From contig RAZD01000024.1 in the NCBI GenBank assembly GCA_003612525.1, forward strand, positions 1 to 53,940: a stretch of 53,940 nt of DNA, in the 5' to 3' direction. Numbering within the stretch: position 1 is the stretch's first letter; the number at the start of each line of letters is the position of its first letter. The position numbers were made by a program, and so were the translations under genes. The notes under the pieces are model-generated. The model was not told the origin of the DNA and did not search any database. It was given only the letters and a program-made list of their open reading frames with translations. This DNA comes from a bacterium C-53. Lineage in GTDB: Bacteria; Bacillota; Clostridia; Lachnospirales; Lachnospiraceae. Positions 34,568 to 42,595 of the stretch are shown piece after piece.

Positions 34568-34605
34568 ATGATAATCATTCCTTCCTGCATTAAAAACCAG
34601 ATTAC

Positions 34606-34634
34606 ATTATAAGACACAACATTGGAAACTTCAA
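34606..34634 (-). promoter_or_regulatory. Promoter of the activase-related gene
   Basis: On the minus strand TTGAAG (34634-34629) and TATAAT (34611-34606) are separated by 17 bases. An inverted GACACAA/TTGTGTC pair (34613-34619 and 34660-34666) brackets the -35 region. Confidence 0.7.
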
Positions 34635-34724
34635 TTGACAAATATTGAAAAATGTCGGTTTGTGTCTATTTATCCTTGAGCAGAATGCCGATATATATCT
34701 ATAAGGATTTAGCGAATGTTTGGT

Positions 34725-34753
34725 TTGCTTTATACTATATGTTGTGGTAAAAT
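34725..34753 (+). promoter_or_regulatory. Promoter of the LRR/BIG2 surface protein gene
   Basis: TTGCTT at 34725-34730 and TAAAAT at 34748-34753 are separated by 17 bases, about 60 bases before the start codon. A TATACT inside the spacer offers an alternative -10. Confidence 0.6.
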
Positions 34754-34812
34754 TTAAAAGAATAGGTAAATAATACGATCTTCAGAACTTTTGAAAGGAG
34801 TATGGGTATAAA

Positions 34813-37800
34813 ATGTGCAAAATAAGAAAAAAAAGATTGGCGGTTCTGCTTGCGATAAGCATACTGGGGACATCAGTGCCGATGATCGGGGAGCCTGTAC
34901 TGGCGGAGGAAACGGTTGAGATTACGGATGTGGAGGAGTCTGCCGTTTTAGGAGAGCAGCAGGAAAATTTAATGTCGGGCAATCAGACGGATGAACAGGA
35001 TTCCGTATCAGACAATCAGACAGAAGCACCGGAAATGCCGGAGCGTGAGCCGGGTGTGCCGGAAGCAGCGCCGGGTATTTCGGACAATGAACTGGAAATT
35101 CCGGATAATGAGCCGGCCGTGTCGGAGAATGAAACGGAAGAACCGGAGGAAGAGACGAATCCTCCCGGCGAAGATGTGCAGATACCGGAAGGCGGGCCGT
35201 CTGTATCGGAGGAGGATTCGGTTGTATCGGAGAATGAAGTGCAAGAGGAAGAAATCTCCGAGATGGAGGAGATTGTTGTCGGAGTATCGTCAAGAGCGAT
35301 TACCGGCGAAACGGTTGTGCGCAGTAATGACGGGAAAAATAATCCCGGAGCGGTGCAGCTTGGTACATTTGAAGTAAAGGATGAGACTGCGAAAACAGCC
35401 GTGTTTCTGAAAGGCTATGGTTCGCCTACGATTCATGTGCCTACGTATATTCTGGTAACCGGACTGAACGGAGATCAGGCGGTGGAATTCGAGAAGGAGC
35501 TTTCGTCTGTGGAGGACCCGGATTTGCTGAACCGGATTTATACGGTTACGGATATTGACCCGGAATGCTTTAAGACCGAAGTTACGGTTCAGAATATCGA
35601 GCTGCCAAATACAATTACATCGGACATAACATATGATTTTTTTGAAAAGTGCAGGCAGCTTTCTACAATTAATATTTATTTCTGGGGTGATACGAATCAT
35701 AAGGTCCTGAAATATGGACGTTACTATGACGGAGGACAGGAAATATACGGAAACAAACAGGAATATGCAACCGGTGTCTTGATAGACCGTGAGAAAGATG
35801 CCTCAGGAAACGTGACGAAACAAACCGTTGTGTGCTGTCCGAAAAATACATCTCTTACAAGTTTCCGGTTTTCAGACGAGTCATCGGCAACGGAAACATC
35901 CGAAGTTGTAATAGGACCGTATGCATTTAAGAACTGCGTTGGGCTTCGGTTGATTTCAAGCGGAAGGCCGGACAGCAATGCGCGCCGGGTAACGGAAATC
36001 GGAGAGGGTGCATTCGAGGGGTGCAGTAATCTGACCAATGCATATGTGTTTGATACGGCTTTAAGATCGGTTAGTGACAATGCCTTTAAAGACTGTAAGG
36101 CGCTCACGCAGATTGAATTTGCAGCAGGCCATGACGGAGAGCTTATATTTTCTCTTGGGAAGAAGGTTTTTGAAAATACAAGGATTGCTTCCCTTGATCT
36201 GCCTTATTATGTGTCGGATGTGACAGCGGAATCTTTTTACGGGATGGGAGAGCTTTCGCAGATCACGGTGGATGTTGATAATGCAATCTATATGGCGCAG
36301 GACAATGTTCTTTACACAAAAGACGGCGATGAGCGGGGAAAGAAACTGATCGTGTGCCCTTCTGCGAGAGAGATGGAGAACGGAGAGTTTAAAATTCCGT
36401 ATGGCGTGGAAGAGTTTGATACGTATGCATTTTATAACTGTCAGAATTTAAACAGTCTTGTCTTTCCAAGTAATATTGTGAACCTGGAGAAGGATGTTGT
36501 AAAAGACTGCAAATATTTAAACAGTGTTTATATTTACAGTGGTTTCTATCAACTTACACCGGGAACCGGCGGAGTTTTCGATGATATCTTTGACGGATGC
36601 GGTTATAGCAAGCAGACTGTAACAATTTATACCGGAAGAGATACGCAGGCATGGAAGTTTGCCATTGCATTTAATTATGCCAAGAAAGCGCTTTATGATC
36701 CGGCAGATTTTGAGATAGAAGAAAAGAATGGAAATCTGACGATTATATCTTATGAAGATTCGGCAGAGTTTCGCGATCTTGTAATTCCGGCATGGCTTGT
36801 GGCAGATGACGGAACGTATAAGCCGGTTACCGGGATAGCAAAAGGTGTTCTGGCAAAACCAGGTATGACGTCAGTAATGTTTCTGGCAAATATGAAAGAC
36901 GTTGATGCGGAGGCATTCCGTATTATCGATCCGGAATATGAAGATGATGTTACAAAAGATATCTGTGCGGACAGTCTGAAAAATATTTACATCGAGGAAG
37001 GCAATGAATATCTTAAGAGTGAAAATGGTGCACTCTACAAAATAAAAGACGGTAAGATTTCAGGCCTGATTTATTATCCGGTCGGAAGGACTGAAGAAGA
37101 GTATCATGCACCGGAGGAACTTGAATTTATACCGATGGGAGTCTTCCGCGGCGCTTCGAATTTAAAGAAGGTTTATATTTATGACAACATTCAGGGAATT
37201 GGAAGCGAGCATTTCGGCGATTATAAAGAGTCAGCCGCCTTTGCGGGATGTTCGAATCTGGTAGCGATTGAAATTGTACCATCTCAGGATACGGAACGTT
37301 TAAAATTCTATGGTTCCGATCAGGGCGTTTTATATGCAAGAGAAGGTAAGGAAAGCAGCAGATTCACAACACTACTTTATTATCCGAAAGGTGAGAGAAG
37401 GCCGGCGGATGTAACATATTCCGCAATGTCTTACCGTGTGGTAAGCGGTTGTACGCGGATTAAGGATATGAAGAACTGTGTCTATCTGAAACGTATTGTA
37501 ATTCCGTCCAGTGTGACACAGATTGATGATAATGCGTTTGAGGGAAGCGCCGAGCTTAAGACCGTTGAGTTTCTGGGAAGCGGAATCCAGACGATCGGGG
37601 ATGAGGCATTTGCAAATACAAAGATTGAAGCCCTTACTTTGCCGGCTTCGATAGAGGAAATCGGTACACAGGCATTTTACCGCTGCAGGTATCTGAAAAG
37701 CGTACAGATTACAGGAAATTCGCTGAAATCAATCGGCAGAGATGCATTTAACGGCGACAGAAATATAAAGACCATATCCATTGTATCCGAAGGCAAGGAA

Positions 37801-39990
37801 CCGAGCGGAGATGCGGTGATTGCAGAGAGAGCATTTGCTTATCTTACATCGCTGGAAAGTCTGGAGATTAAAAACTTAAAGACCGTGAATATCGGCCTGC
37901 AGGCTTTCTATTATGACAGTTCCCTTACAACGGCTGTGTTTGATAATTCAAATGTCCGTGCAATCGGGGAAGGGGCTTTCCGGGGATGCTCTTCTCTTGA
38001 GGAGATTGATTTTACAGATAGTGGTTCATTACAGGTTATCAGTCCGGAAGCATTTAAAGGATGTTCGGCTCTTGAGAATGTCCTGCTTCCTATAAAAGTC
38101 AGTTTAATCGGAAAAAGTGCGTTTGAGGACTGTATCATACTTGGTGAGTTTAATTTTGGAGATTTAAAAGTTTTAGGCAGTATTGGTGAAAGCGCGTTTC
38201 GAAATACCGGTTTTTCCGTGGTAAGGCTGCCGGAGATTCTGGTTACGCTTGGCGGCAATGCGTTCGGAGACTGCAATATGCTTACGGCGGTTTATGTACC
38301 GGGTACGGTCGATATTGCAAGTACGGATATGAATCCGTTTGGGGGAATCGGCGAGCAGCTTACACTTTACGGCCCGGCGGATACGAAGATGCATGCGTAT
38401 GCGCGAAGTAAGTCGATTCGTTATGTGACAGGCGATATACCCAATATTCTGATTAATCTGAGTCAGACGGAAGTCAGCCTCTATGATGTAGGCGTTACGA
38501 CTGTTCAGCTGCTTGCGACGACGCAGCCGGAGAATGAGGAGATTGTATGGCGCAGCAGCAATCCGGCTGTTGCATATATAGCGGATCCTCACAATGGGTT
38601 TGTCCGCGCGGGTTCGTCAGGAAAAGCAAAAGTTTATGCGATCTGTACTGCCAGCGGAAGCAGGGCTGTCTGTGATGTGACGGTTATAAAGACGGAGGTT
38701 GTGATACCGGAGGACAGCATTATCCTGAATCTGAAGGAGAAGATGGAGATTCATGCGACATCCGTACCTTTAAGACAGATTACGTATTCGACTTCGAACA
38801 AAAAGATAGCCGCTGTAAATAAGAAGGGCGTTGTGACAGCGAAGAAGGCTGGGCCGGCAGTGATCACTGCAACTGCAGGCGAAGGTGATACTTTAAGGAG
38901 TGATACAGTAAATATTACGGTAGTAAAACCCACAATCTCATTAGACAAGAAGAGAATCACGCTAAATGAGAAGGGGGATGGAGCGCTTTTGTCGGATACC
39001 TTGCTTGTATCTCATTTTGGCGCACATGAGGAAGTGAAATGGATTAGCAGTAATCCAAGAATTGTGTCCGTCGATGGCGATAATGAGTCCGCCACTGTGA
39101 CTGCGCACCGGGCGGGAAATGTGAAAATTACCGCAATCTGTAACGGCAAGAAAGCAAGATGCCGTGTCAGAGTAAAACCGGTTTATACAAGATTGAATAA
39201 GTCAGTTGCAACGTTGTATGTAGGCGGTACGAAATTTGAGACATTAAAATTAAAGGCTAAAGTTTCAGGTATGTCAAAAGAGGTTGAGTGGACATCGGAT
39301 CGTCCGGAATTTGCCTTTGTGGATGAGAAAGGTCTTGTGACGGCGCAGAGCCGAGGAACTGCAACAATTACGGCATCTGCAAATGGAATAGCGGCACAAT
39401 GTAAAGTCAAGGTAATGGACAGCACGGTCACGATTCTTGACAAAGAAGGCGCTGATTTAAATCCGGCGATTATAGTATTGAACTCTGCCGGGAATAATAA
39501 AGGAAGGCTGAATGCAAGAGTCGTTGGACGTTCCAAGAAAGTGAAGTGGAGTTCCCTTGCCAAAGATGTTGTAACGATCAATAATAAGGGACAGCTCACA
39601 GGACGAAATGCAGGAGAGGCGGAAGTCGTGGCCGCAGCGAATGGTGTGGAGAGCTACTGTACGGTAAGGGTGCTTGATACAATGACAGAACTGGATTTTG
39701 ATAATATCACGCTGTCGGTATCCGGAAATAACGGAGATCCCAAAATGCGGACGCTCACAGTAACGATAGAAGGTGCAGATCTTCGTAAGATCGTGAAATG
39801 GGAGTCATCGAATCCGGCGGTGGCGGAGATTACGACTGCGGAAACAGTTGCGCGGCGTAGTCAGAATACATCTGAGTTTGGCGGAATAGCAACGGCAAAC
39901 ATTACCGCTCTTAAGCCCGGAAAGACAGTGATTTCTGCGACGGCGAACGGAGTAACGGCAAAATGTGTTGTTGAGGTTCTAAACGAATAA
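34813..39990 (+). CDS. Large secreted protein with BspA-type leucine-rich repeats and six BIG2 domains
   Basis: This is a 1725-residue exported protein. It has a signal peptide at 1-31 (KKRLAVLLAISILG to PVLAEE), then an acidic proline-rich linker at about 35-155 made of short SEN/PEN/SDN repeats. LRR_5 (BspA-like) repeats extend to about residue 1180, each with an I..GAF..C..L motif (AIGEGAFRGCSSLEEIDF). From about 1210 to the end there are six tandem BIG2 immunoglobulin-like domains (WSSxNPxVAxV...G.V.A...G.A.ITA). No LPxTG signal, SLH domain or choline-binding repeat is visible, so attachment to the cell is unclear. Such proteins act in adhesion or polymer binding. AAAGGAG lies 12 bases upstream of ATG 34813. 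Confidence 0.9.
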   Translation: MCKIRKKRLAVLLAISILGTSVPMIGEPVLAEETVEITDVEESAVLGEQQENLMSGNQTDEQDSVSDNQTEAPEMPEREPGVPEAAPGISDNELEIPDNEPAVSENETEEPEEETNPPGEDVQIPEGGPSVSEEDSVVSENEVQEEEISEMEEIVVGVSSRAITGETVVRSNDGKNNPGAVQLGTFEVKDETAKTAVFLKGYGSPTIHVPTYILVTGLNGDQAVEFEKELSSVEDPDLLNRIYTVTDIDPECFKTEVTVQNIELPNTITSDITYDFFEKCRQLSTINIYFWGDTNHKVLKYGRYYDGGQEIYGNKQEYATGVLIDREKDASGNVTKQTVVCCPKNTSLTSFRFSDESSATETSEVVIGPYAFKNCVGLRLISSGRPDSNARRVTEIGEGAFEGCSNLTNAYVFDTALRSVSDNAFKDCKALTQIEFAAGHDGELIFSLGKKVFENTRIASLDLPYYVSDVTAESFYGMGELSQITVDVDNAIYMAQDNVLYTKDGDERGKKLIVCPSAREMENGEFKIPYGVEEFDTYAFYNCQNLNSLVFPSNIVNLEKDVVKDCKYLNSVYIYSGFYQLTPGTGGVFDDIFDGCGYSKQTVTIYTGRDTQAWKFAIAFNYAKKALYDPADFEIEEKNGNLTIISYEDSAEFRDLVIPAWLVADDGTYKPVTGIAKGVLAKPGMTSVMFLANMKDVDAEAFRIIDPEYEDDVTKDICADSLKNIYIEEGNEYLKSENGALYKIKDGKISGLIYYPVGRTEEEYHAPEELEFIPMGVFRGASNLKKVYIYDNIQGIGSEHFGDYKESAAFAGCSNLVAIEIVPSQDTERLKFYGSDQGVLYAREGKESSRFTTLLYYPKGERRPADVTYSAMSYRVVSGCTRIKDMKNCVYLKRIVIPSSVTQIDDNAFEGSAELKTVEFLGSGIQTIGDEAFANTKIEALTLPASIEEIGTQAFYRCRYLKSVQITGNSLKSIGRDAFNGDRNIKTISIVSEGKEPSGDAVIAERAFAYLTSLESLEIKNLKTVNIGLQAFYYDSSLTTAVFDNSNVRAIGEGAFRGCSSLEEIDFTDSGSLQVISPEAFKGCSALENVLLPIKVSLIGKSAFEDCIILGEFNFGDLKVLGSIGESAFRNTGFSVVRLPEILVTLGGNAFGDCNMLTAVYVPGTVDIASTDMNPFGGIGEQLTLYGPADTKMHAYARSKSIRYVTGDIPNILINLSQTEVSLYDVGVTTVQLLATTQPENEEIVWRSSNPAVAYIADPHNGFVRAGSSGKAKVYAICTASGSRAVCDVTVIKTEVVIPEDSIILNLKEKMEIHATSVPLRQITYSTSNKKIAAVNKKGVVTAKKAGPAVITATAGEGDTLRSDTVNITVVKPTISLDKKRITLNEKGDGALLSDTLLVSHFGAHEEVKWISSNPRIVSVDGDNESATVTAHRAGNVKITAICNGKKARCRVRVKPVYTRLNKSVATLYVGGTKFETLKLKAKVSGMSKEVEWTSDRPEFAFVDEKGLVTAQSRGTATITASANGIAAQCKVKVMDSTVTILDKEGADLNPAIIVLNSAGNNKGRLNARVVGRSKKVKWSSLAKDVVTINNKGQLTGRNAGEAEVVAAANGVESYCTVRVLDTMTELDFDNITLSVSGNNGDPKMRTLTVTIEGADLRKIVKWESSNPAVAEITTAETVARRSQNTSEFGGIATANITALKPGKTVISATANGVTAKCVVEVLNE

Positions 39991-40024
39991 ACGTGTGAGA
40001 AGAATTTTGAAAGATGCTATGTAC

Positions 40025-40056
40025 GAAAGAATGCCCTGAAAACGGGCATTCTTTCT
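40025..40056 (+). terminator. Terminator after the LRR/BIG2 gene
   Basis: GAAAGAATGCCC (40025-40036) and GGGCATTCTTTC (40044-40055) form a perfect 12-bp stem with a 7-base loop. Confidence 0.85.
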
Positions 40057-40097
40057 ATGGATTTAAAATACCGCAAAGCGGAAGCATGGAGGTTGGA

Positions 40098-40961
40098 ATG
40101 AATTTAAATAAGTTGGAGCGCAAATTCGGGAGATATGCGATCAGCAATTTATCTATGTGGATGATTGTGATCTATGTGATTGGATATGTCCTGGAGATCG
40201 TATATCCAAATGCGATCAGTATTTTGACGCTGGACCCGTACGGAATCATGCACGGCCAGATTTGGCGTATTGTGACATGGATATTGATTCCTCCGGAAAC
40301 ATTGTCTATATTTACGGTGATTATGCTGTTTTTCTATTATTCAATTGGAACGAGCCTTGAGCGGACATGGGGAACGTTCCGCTATAATGTGTATATTTTT
40401 TCGGGGATTTTCTTTACGGCGGTCGGCGCATTTCTGATCTATGGAATTGCTGCGCTCACGGGATGGTTTGGATACAGCGCTTATGGGGCAGAAGCTTTCA
40501 GCTATGTTCTGAGCTTTGGATTTTCTACCTATTATATCAATATGTCTATTTTCCTGGCATTTGCTGCATGTTTTCCGAATATGCAGATACTTTTGTATTT
40601 CATCATACCGCTTAAAATCAAATGGCTTGGTTTTTTTTATGTGGCTATGATTGCGGTGAGCTTTTTTCAGTCCAATATTGCAGGAAAATGTGTTATACTT
40701 GCATCGCTTCTTAATTTTATCGTATTTTTCCTGTCAACGAGAAATTACAACAGTGTATCGCCGAAGGAGATTCACAGAAAGAAAGTATACCATCAGCAGG
40801 TGCAGAGAAGTCAGAGCGTGACGCGTCACAAGTGCGCAATCTGTGGAAGAACGGAGCTGGATGATCCCAGCCTTGAGTTCCGTTTCTGCTCCAAATGTGA
40901 TGGGAATTATGAGTATTGTCAGGATCATCTGTTTAAGCATCAGCACATAAAAATGCAGTGA
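40098..40961 (+). CDS. Rhomboid-like membrane pseudoprotease with C-terminal zinc ribbon
   Basis: This is a 287-residue protein with about six membrane helices (residues 18-35, 68-88, 95-120, 135-158, 163-185 and 195-213). The GQIWRIVTWILIP loop and the LERTWGTFRYNVYIFSGIFF segment resemble rhomboid/derlin proteins. The catalytic GxSG serine motif and the later histidine are absent, so it is probably not a protease. The cytoplasmic tail from residue 220 ends in a zinc-binding cluster: C246-x2-C249, C264-x2-C267, C274 and H277. GGAGG (40088-40092) marks ATG 40098; the frame from 40014 runs through the terminator hairpin. The next gene starts 12 bases after its stop. Function unknown. Confidence 0.8.
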   Translation: MNLNKLERKFGRYAISNLSMWMIVIYVIGYVLEIVYPNAISILTLDPYGIMHGQIWRIVTWILIPPETLSIFTVIMLFFYYSIGTSLERTWGTFRYNVYIFSGIFFTAVGAFLIYGIAALTGWFGYSAYGAEAFSYVLSFGFSTYYINMSIFLAFAACFPNMQILLYFIIPLKIKWLGFFYVAMIAVSFFQSNIAGKCVILASLLNFIVFFLSTRNYNSVSPKEIHRKKVYHQQVQRSQSVTRHKCAICGRTELDDPSLEFRFCSKCDGNYEYCQDHLFKHQHIKMQ

Positions 40962-40973
40962 AGGTAATTGTAT

Positions 40974-41720
40974 ATGGAAGAAATATTATTTAAAGACCGC
41001 CTTTCAGAAACCGTCAGAAAGGCGAGACTTCATCAGAACTTTATTACGAGAGAGGAAATAGAAGAACTTTTTGAAAATTCATTGTCACCGGAACAGACAA
41101 CATTAGTGGAAGACTATTTAAAAGGTTTGGGAATTCAGACGGGCATATCTGGTGAGGAAGTGGAAGAGCCTGTGCTTGACGGGCCTGATGTGTCATTTTT
41201 ACAAATGTATCTTGATGAAATTGCCGGGCTGTCGAAATTGTCGGATGAGGAGCTTCGAGGGTTGAAACAGGCGGCTCTTTTGGGTGATGAAGAGGCAAAA
41301 CATGAACTTGCGAACAGCTATCTTCCCAAAGTTGTGGAGATTGCAAAATTATATACGGGTCAGGGCGTACCGCTTGAAGACTTAATCGGGGAGGGCAATA
41401 TCGGCCTGATGATGGGACTTGAGCTTCTGTCTTGTGTGGAAAGCGTTGATGAAGTGGAAGGGCATCTTGGAAAAATGGTGATGGACGCGATGGATGCTGC
41501 GATTGCACGCGGAAACGAAGATCTGGAATTTGACCGCAGGATGCTGTTGAAAGTTTCGCAGATTGCAGACAAAGCGAAAGAACTTTCGGAGATTTTCTGC
41601 CGCGATGTGACGATTTCGGAGATTTCAAAGGAGTCGTGCGTACCAGAGGAAGAGATTTTACAGGCGCTTGAGATGACCGGCAATAAGATAGAAGGGATTA
41701 TGGTGGATACAGAAGTATGA
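40974..41720 (+). CDS. Sigma-70-like protein lacking regions 2.4 and 4
   Basis: This is a 248-residue protein. Residues about 70-150 align by eye with sigma regions 1.2 to 2.2 of RpoD: VSFLQMYLDEIAGLSKLSDEEL, GDEEAKHELANSYLPKVVEIA, then LEDLIGEGNIGLMMGLELL, the core RNA polymerase-binding helix. The promoter-melting and -10 recognition part (normally YKFSTYATWWIRQAI) is replaced by an acidic stretch (SVDEVEGHLGKMVMDAMDA). A region 3-like helix set follows (ISEISKESCVPEEEILQALE), then the protein ends with no region 4. It may bind core polymerase without recognising promoters. Its stop overlaps the patatin start as ATGA. AAGG at 40961-40964 supports ATG 40974. Confidence 0.8.
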   Translation: MEEILFKDRLSETVRKARLHQNFITREEIEELFENSLSPEQTTLVEDYLKGLGIQTGISGEEVEEPVLDGPDVSFLQMYLDEIAGLSKLSDEELRGLKQAALLGDEEAKHELANSYLPKVVEIAKLYTGQGVPLEDLIGEGNIGLMMGLELLSCVESVDEVEGHLGKMVMDAMDAAIARGNEDLEFDRRMLLKVSQIADKAKELSEIFCRDVTISEISKESCVPEEEILQALEMTGNKIEGIMVDTEV

Positions 41721-42571
41721 TCGAAAGAACAGGAATGGTGTTGGAAGGCGGAGGCTCCCGTGGCATTTTTACAGCGGGGGCCATTGATTATCTTATAGAG
41801 CAGGATATGAAAATCCCTTATGTGATAGGTGTGTCCGCGGGAGCATGTAATGCGGTTGACTATGTTTCCGGCCAGATTGGGCGCACGAGAGAGTGCATGA
41901 TTGTAAAGGAAAAAGCATATCGCTATGTTTCCATGAGAAATATGATTAAGCAGAAAAGCCTTTTCGATATGGATATGATCTTCGATAAGTTTCCAAATCA
42001 GTATATACCGTTTGATTATGATGTGTTTTTTCACAGCGGAATGATCTGCGAGATAACAGTGACGAATTGTATTACAGGAAAAGCAGAATACTATAGTGAG
42101 AGGCGCGATAAGGAAAGGCTGATGCAGCTCTGCAGGGCAAGCAGTTCCCTTCCCGTAGCGGCTCCGATGGTTTTCATGAATGGCGTTCCTTATCTGGATG
42201 GCGGCATCGGGAATTCGATTCCTATTGGCCGTTCTATTCGGGTTGGGAATCGGAAACATATTGTGATTCTTACGCGCAAAGAAGGATACCGCAAACGGAC
42301 AGACAACAGAAAAGCAGCCTTTATTAAGCGGTATTACAGGGGATATCCCAGATTGATACAGAGTATTCTGCGCCGCCCGTATGTGTATAACAGAACGCTT
42401 GATTTGATGGATGAACTGGAAAAACAGGGCAAAATCTTTGTGATAAGGCCCCAGGATAAAATAATCAGTAAGGTGGAGAGAAAGCCTGAAAAACTGGAAG
42501 AATTTTACCGTCATGGTTATGAACAGATGAAAGAGCGGTTCGATGATCTGATGTGTTATTTACAATTATAA
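41717..42571 (+). CDS. Patatin-like phospholipase
   Basis: This is a 284-residue soluble acyl hydrolase with the Ser-Asp dyad of patatins. GGGSRG (11-16) forms the oxyanion hole, S40 in GVSAG is the nucleophile, and D161 in DGG completes the dyad. A C-terminal helical region (YYRGYPRLIQSILRRPYVYNRTLDLMDELEKQGKIFVIRP; the run is split by several basic residues) is the usual extension of the bacterial YjjU/RssA-like branch. It probably cleaves acyl chains from phospholipids. Translation is coupled to the sigma-like gene by a 4-base overlap, and the M16 protease gene follows after about 24 bases. It belongs with these in one operon. Confidence 0.9.
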   Translation: MIERTGMVLEGGGSRGIFTAGAIDYLIEQDMKIPYVIGVSAGACNAVDYVSGQIGRTRECMIVKEKAYRYVSMRNMIKQKSLFDMDMIFDKFPNQYIPFDYDVFFHSGMICEITVTNCITGKAEYYSERRDKERLMQLCRASSSLPVAAPMVFMNGVPYLDGGIGNSIPIGRSIRVGNRKHIVILTRKEGYRKRTDNRKAAFIKRYYRGYPRLIQSILRRPYVYNRTLDLMDELEKQGKIFVIRPQDKIISKVERKPEKLEEFYRHGYEQMKERFDDLMCYLQL

Positions 42572-42595
42572 ATAAAGAAAGGTATGGTCAGCAAA

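Noticed and set aside
41360-42514. A 384-codon minus-strand frame over the sigma-like and patatin genes
   Set aside because: Antisense to two genes with clear catalytic and domain motifs; the translation has no domain and is shadow-like.
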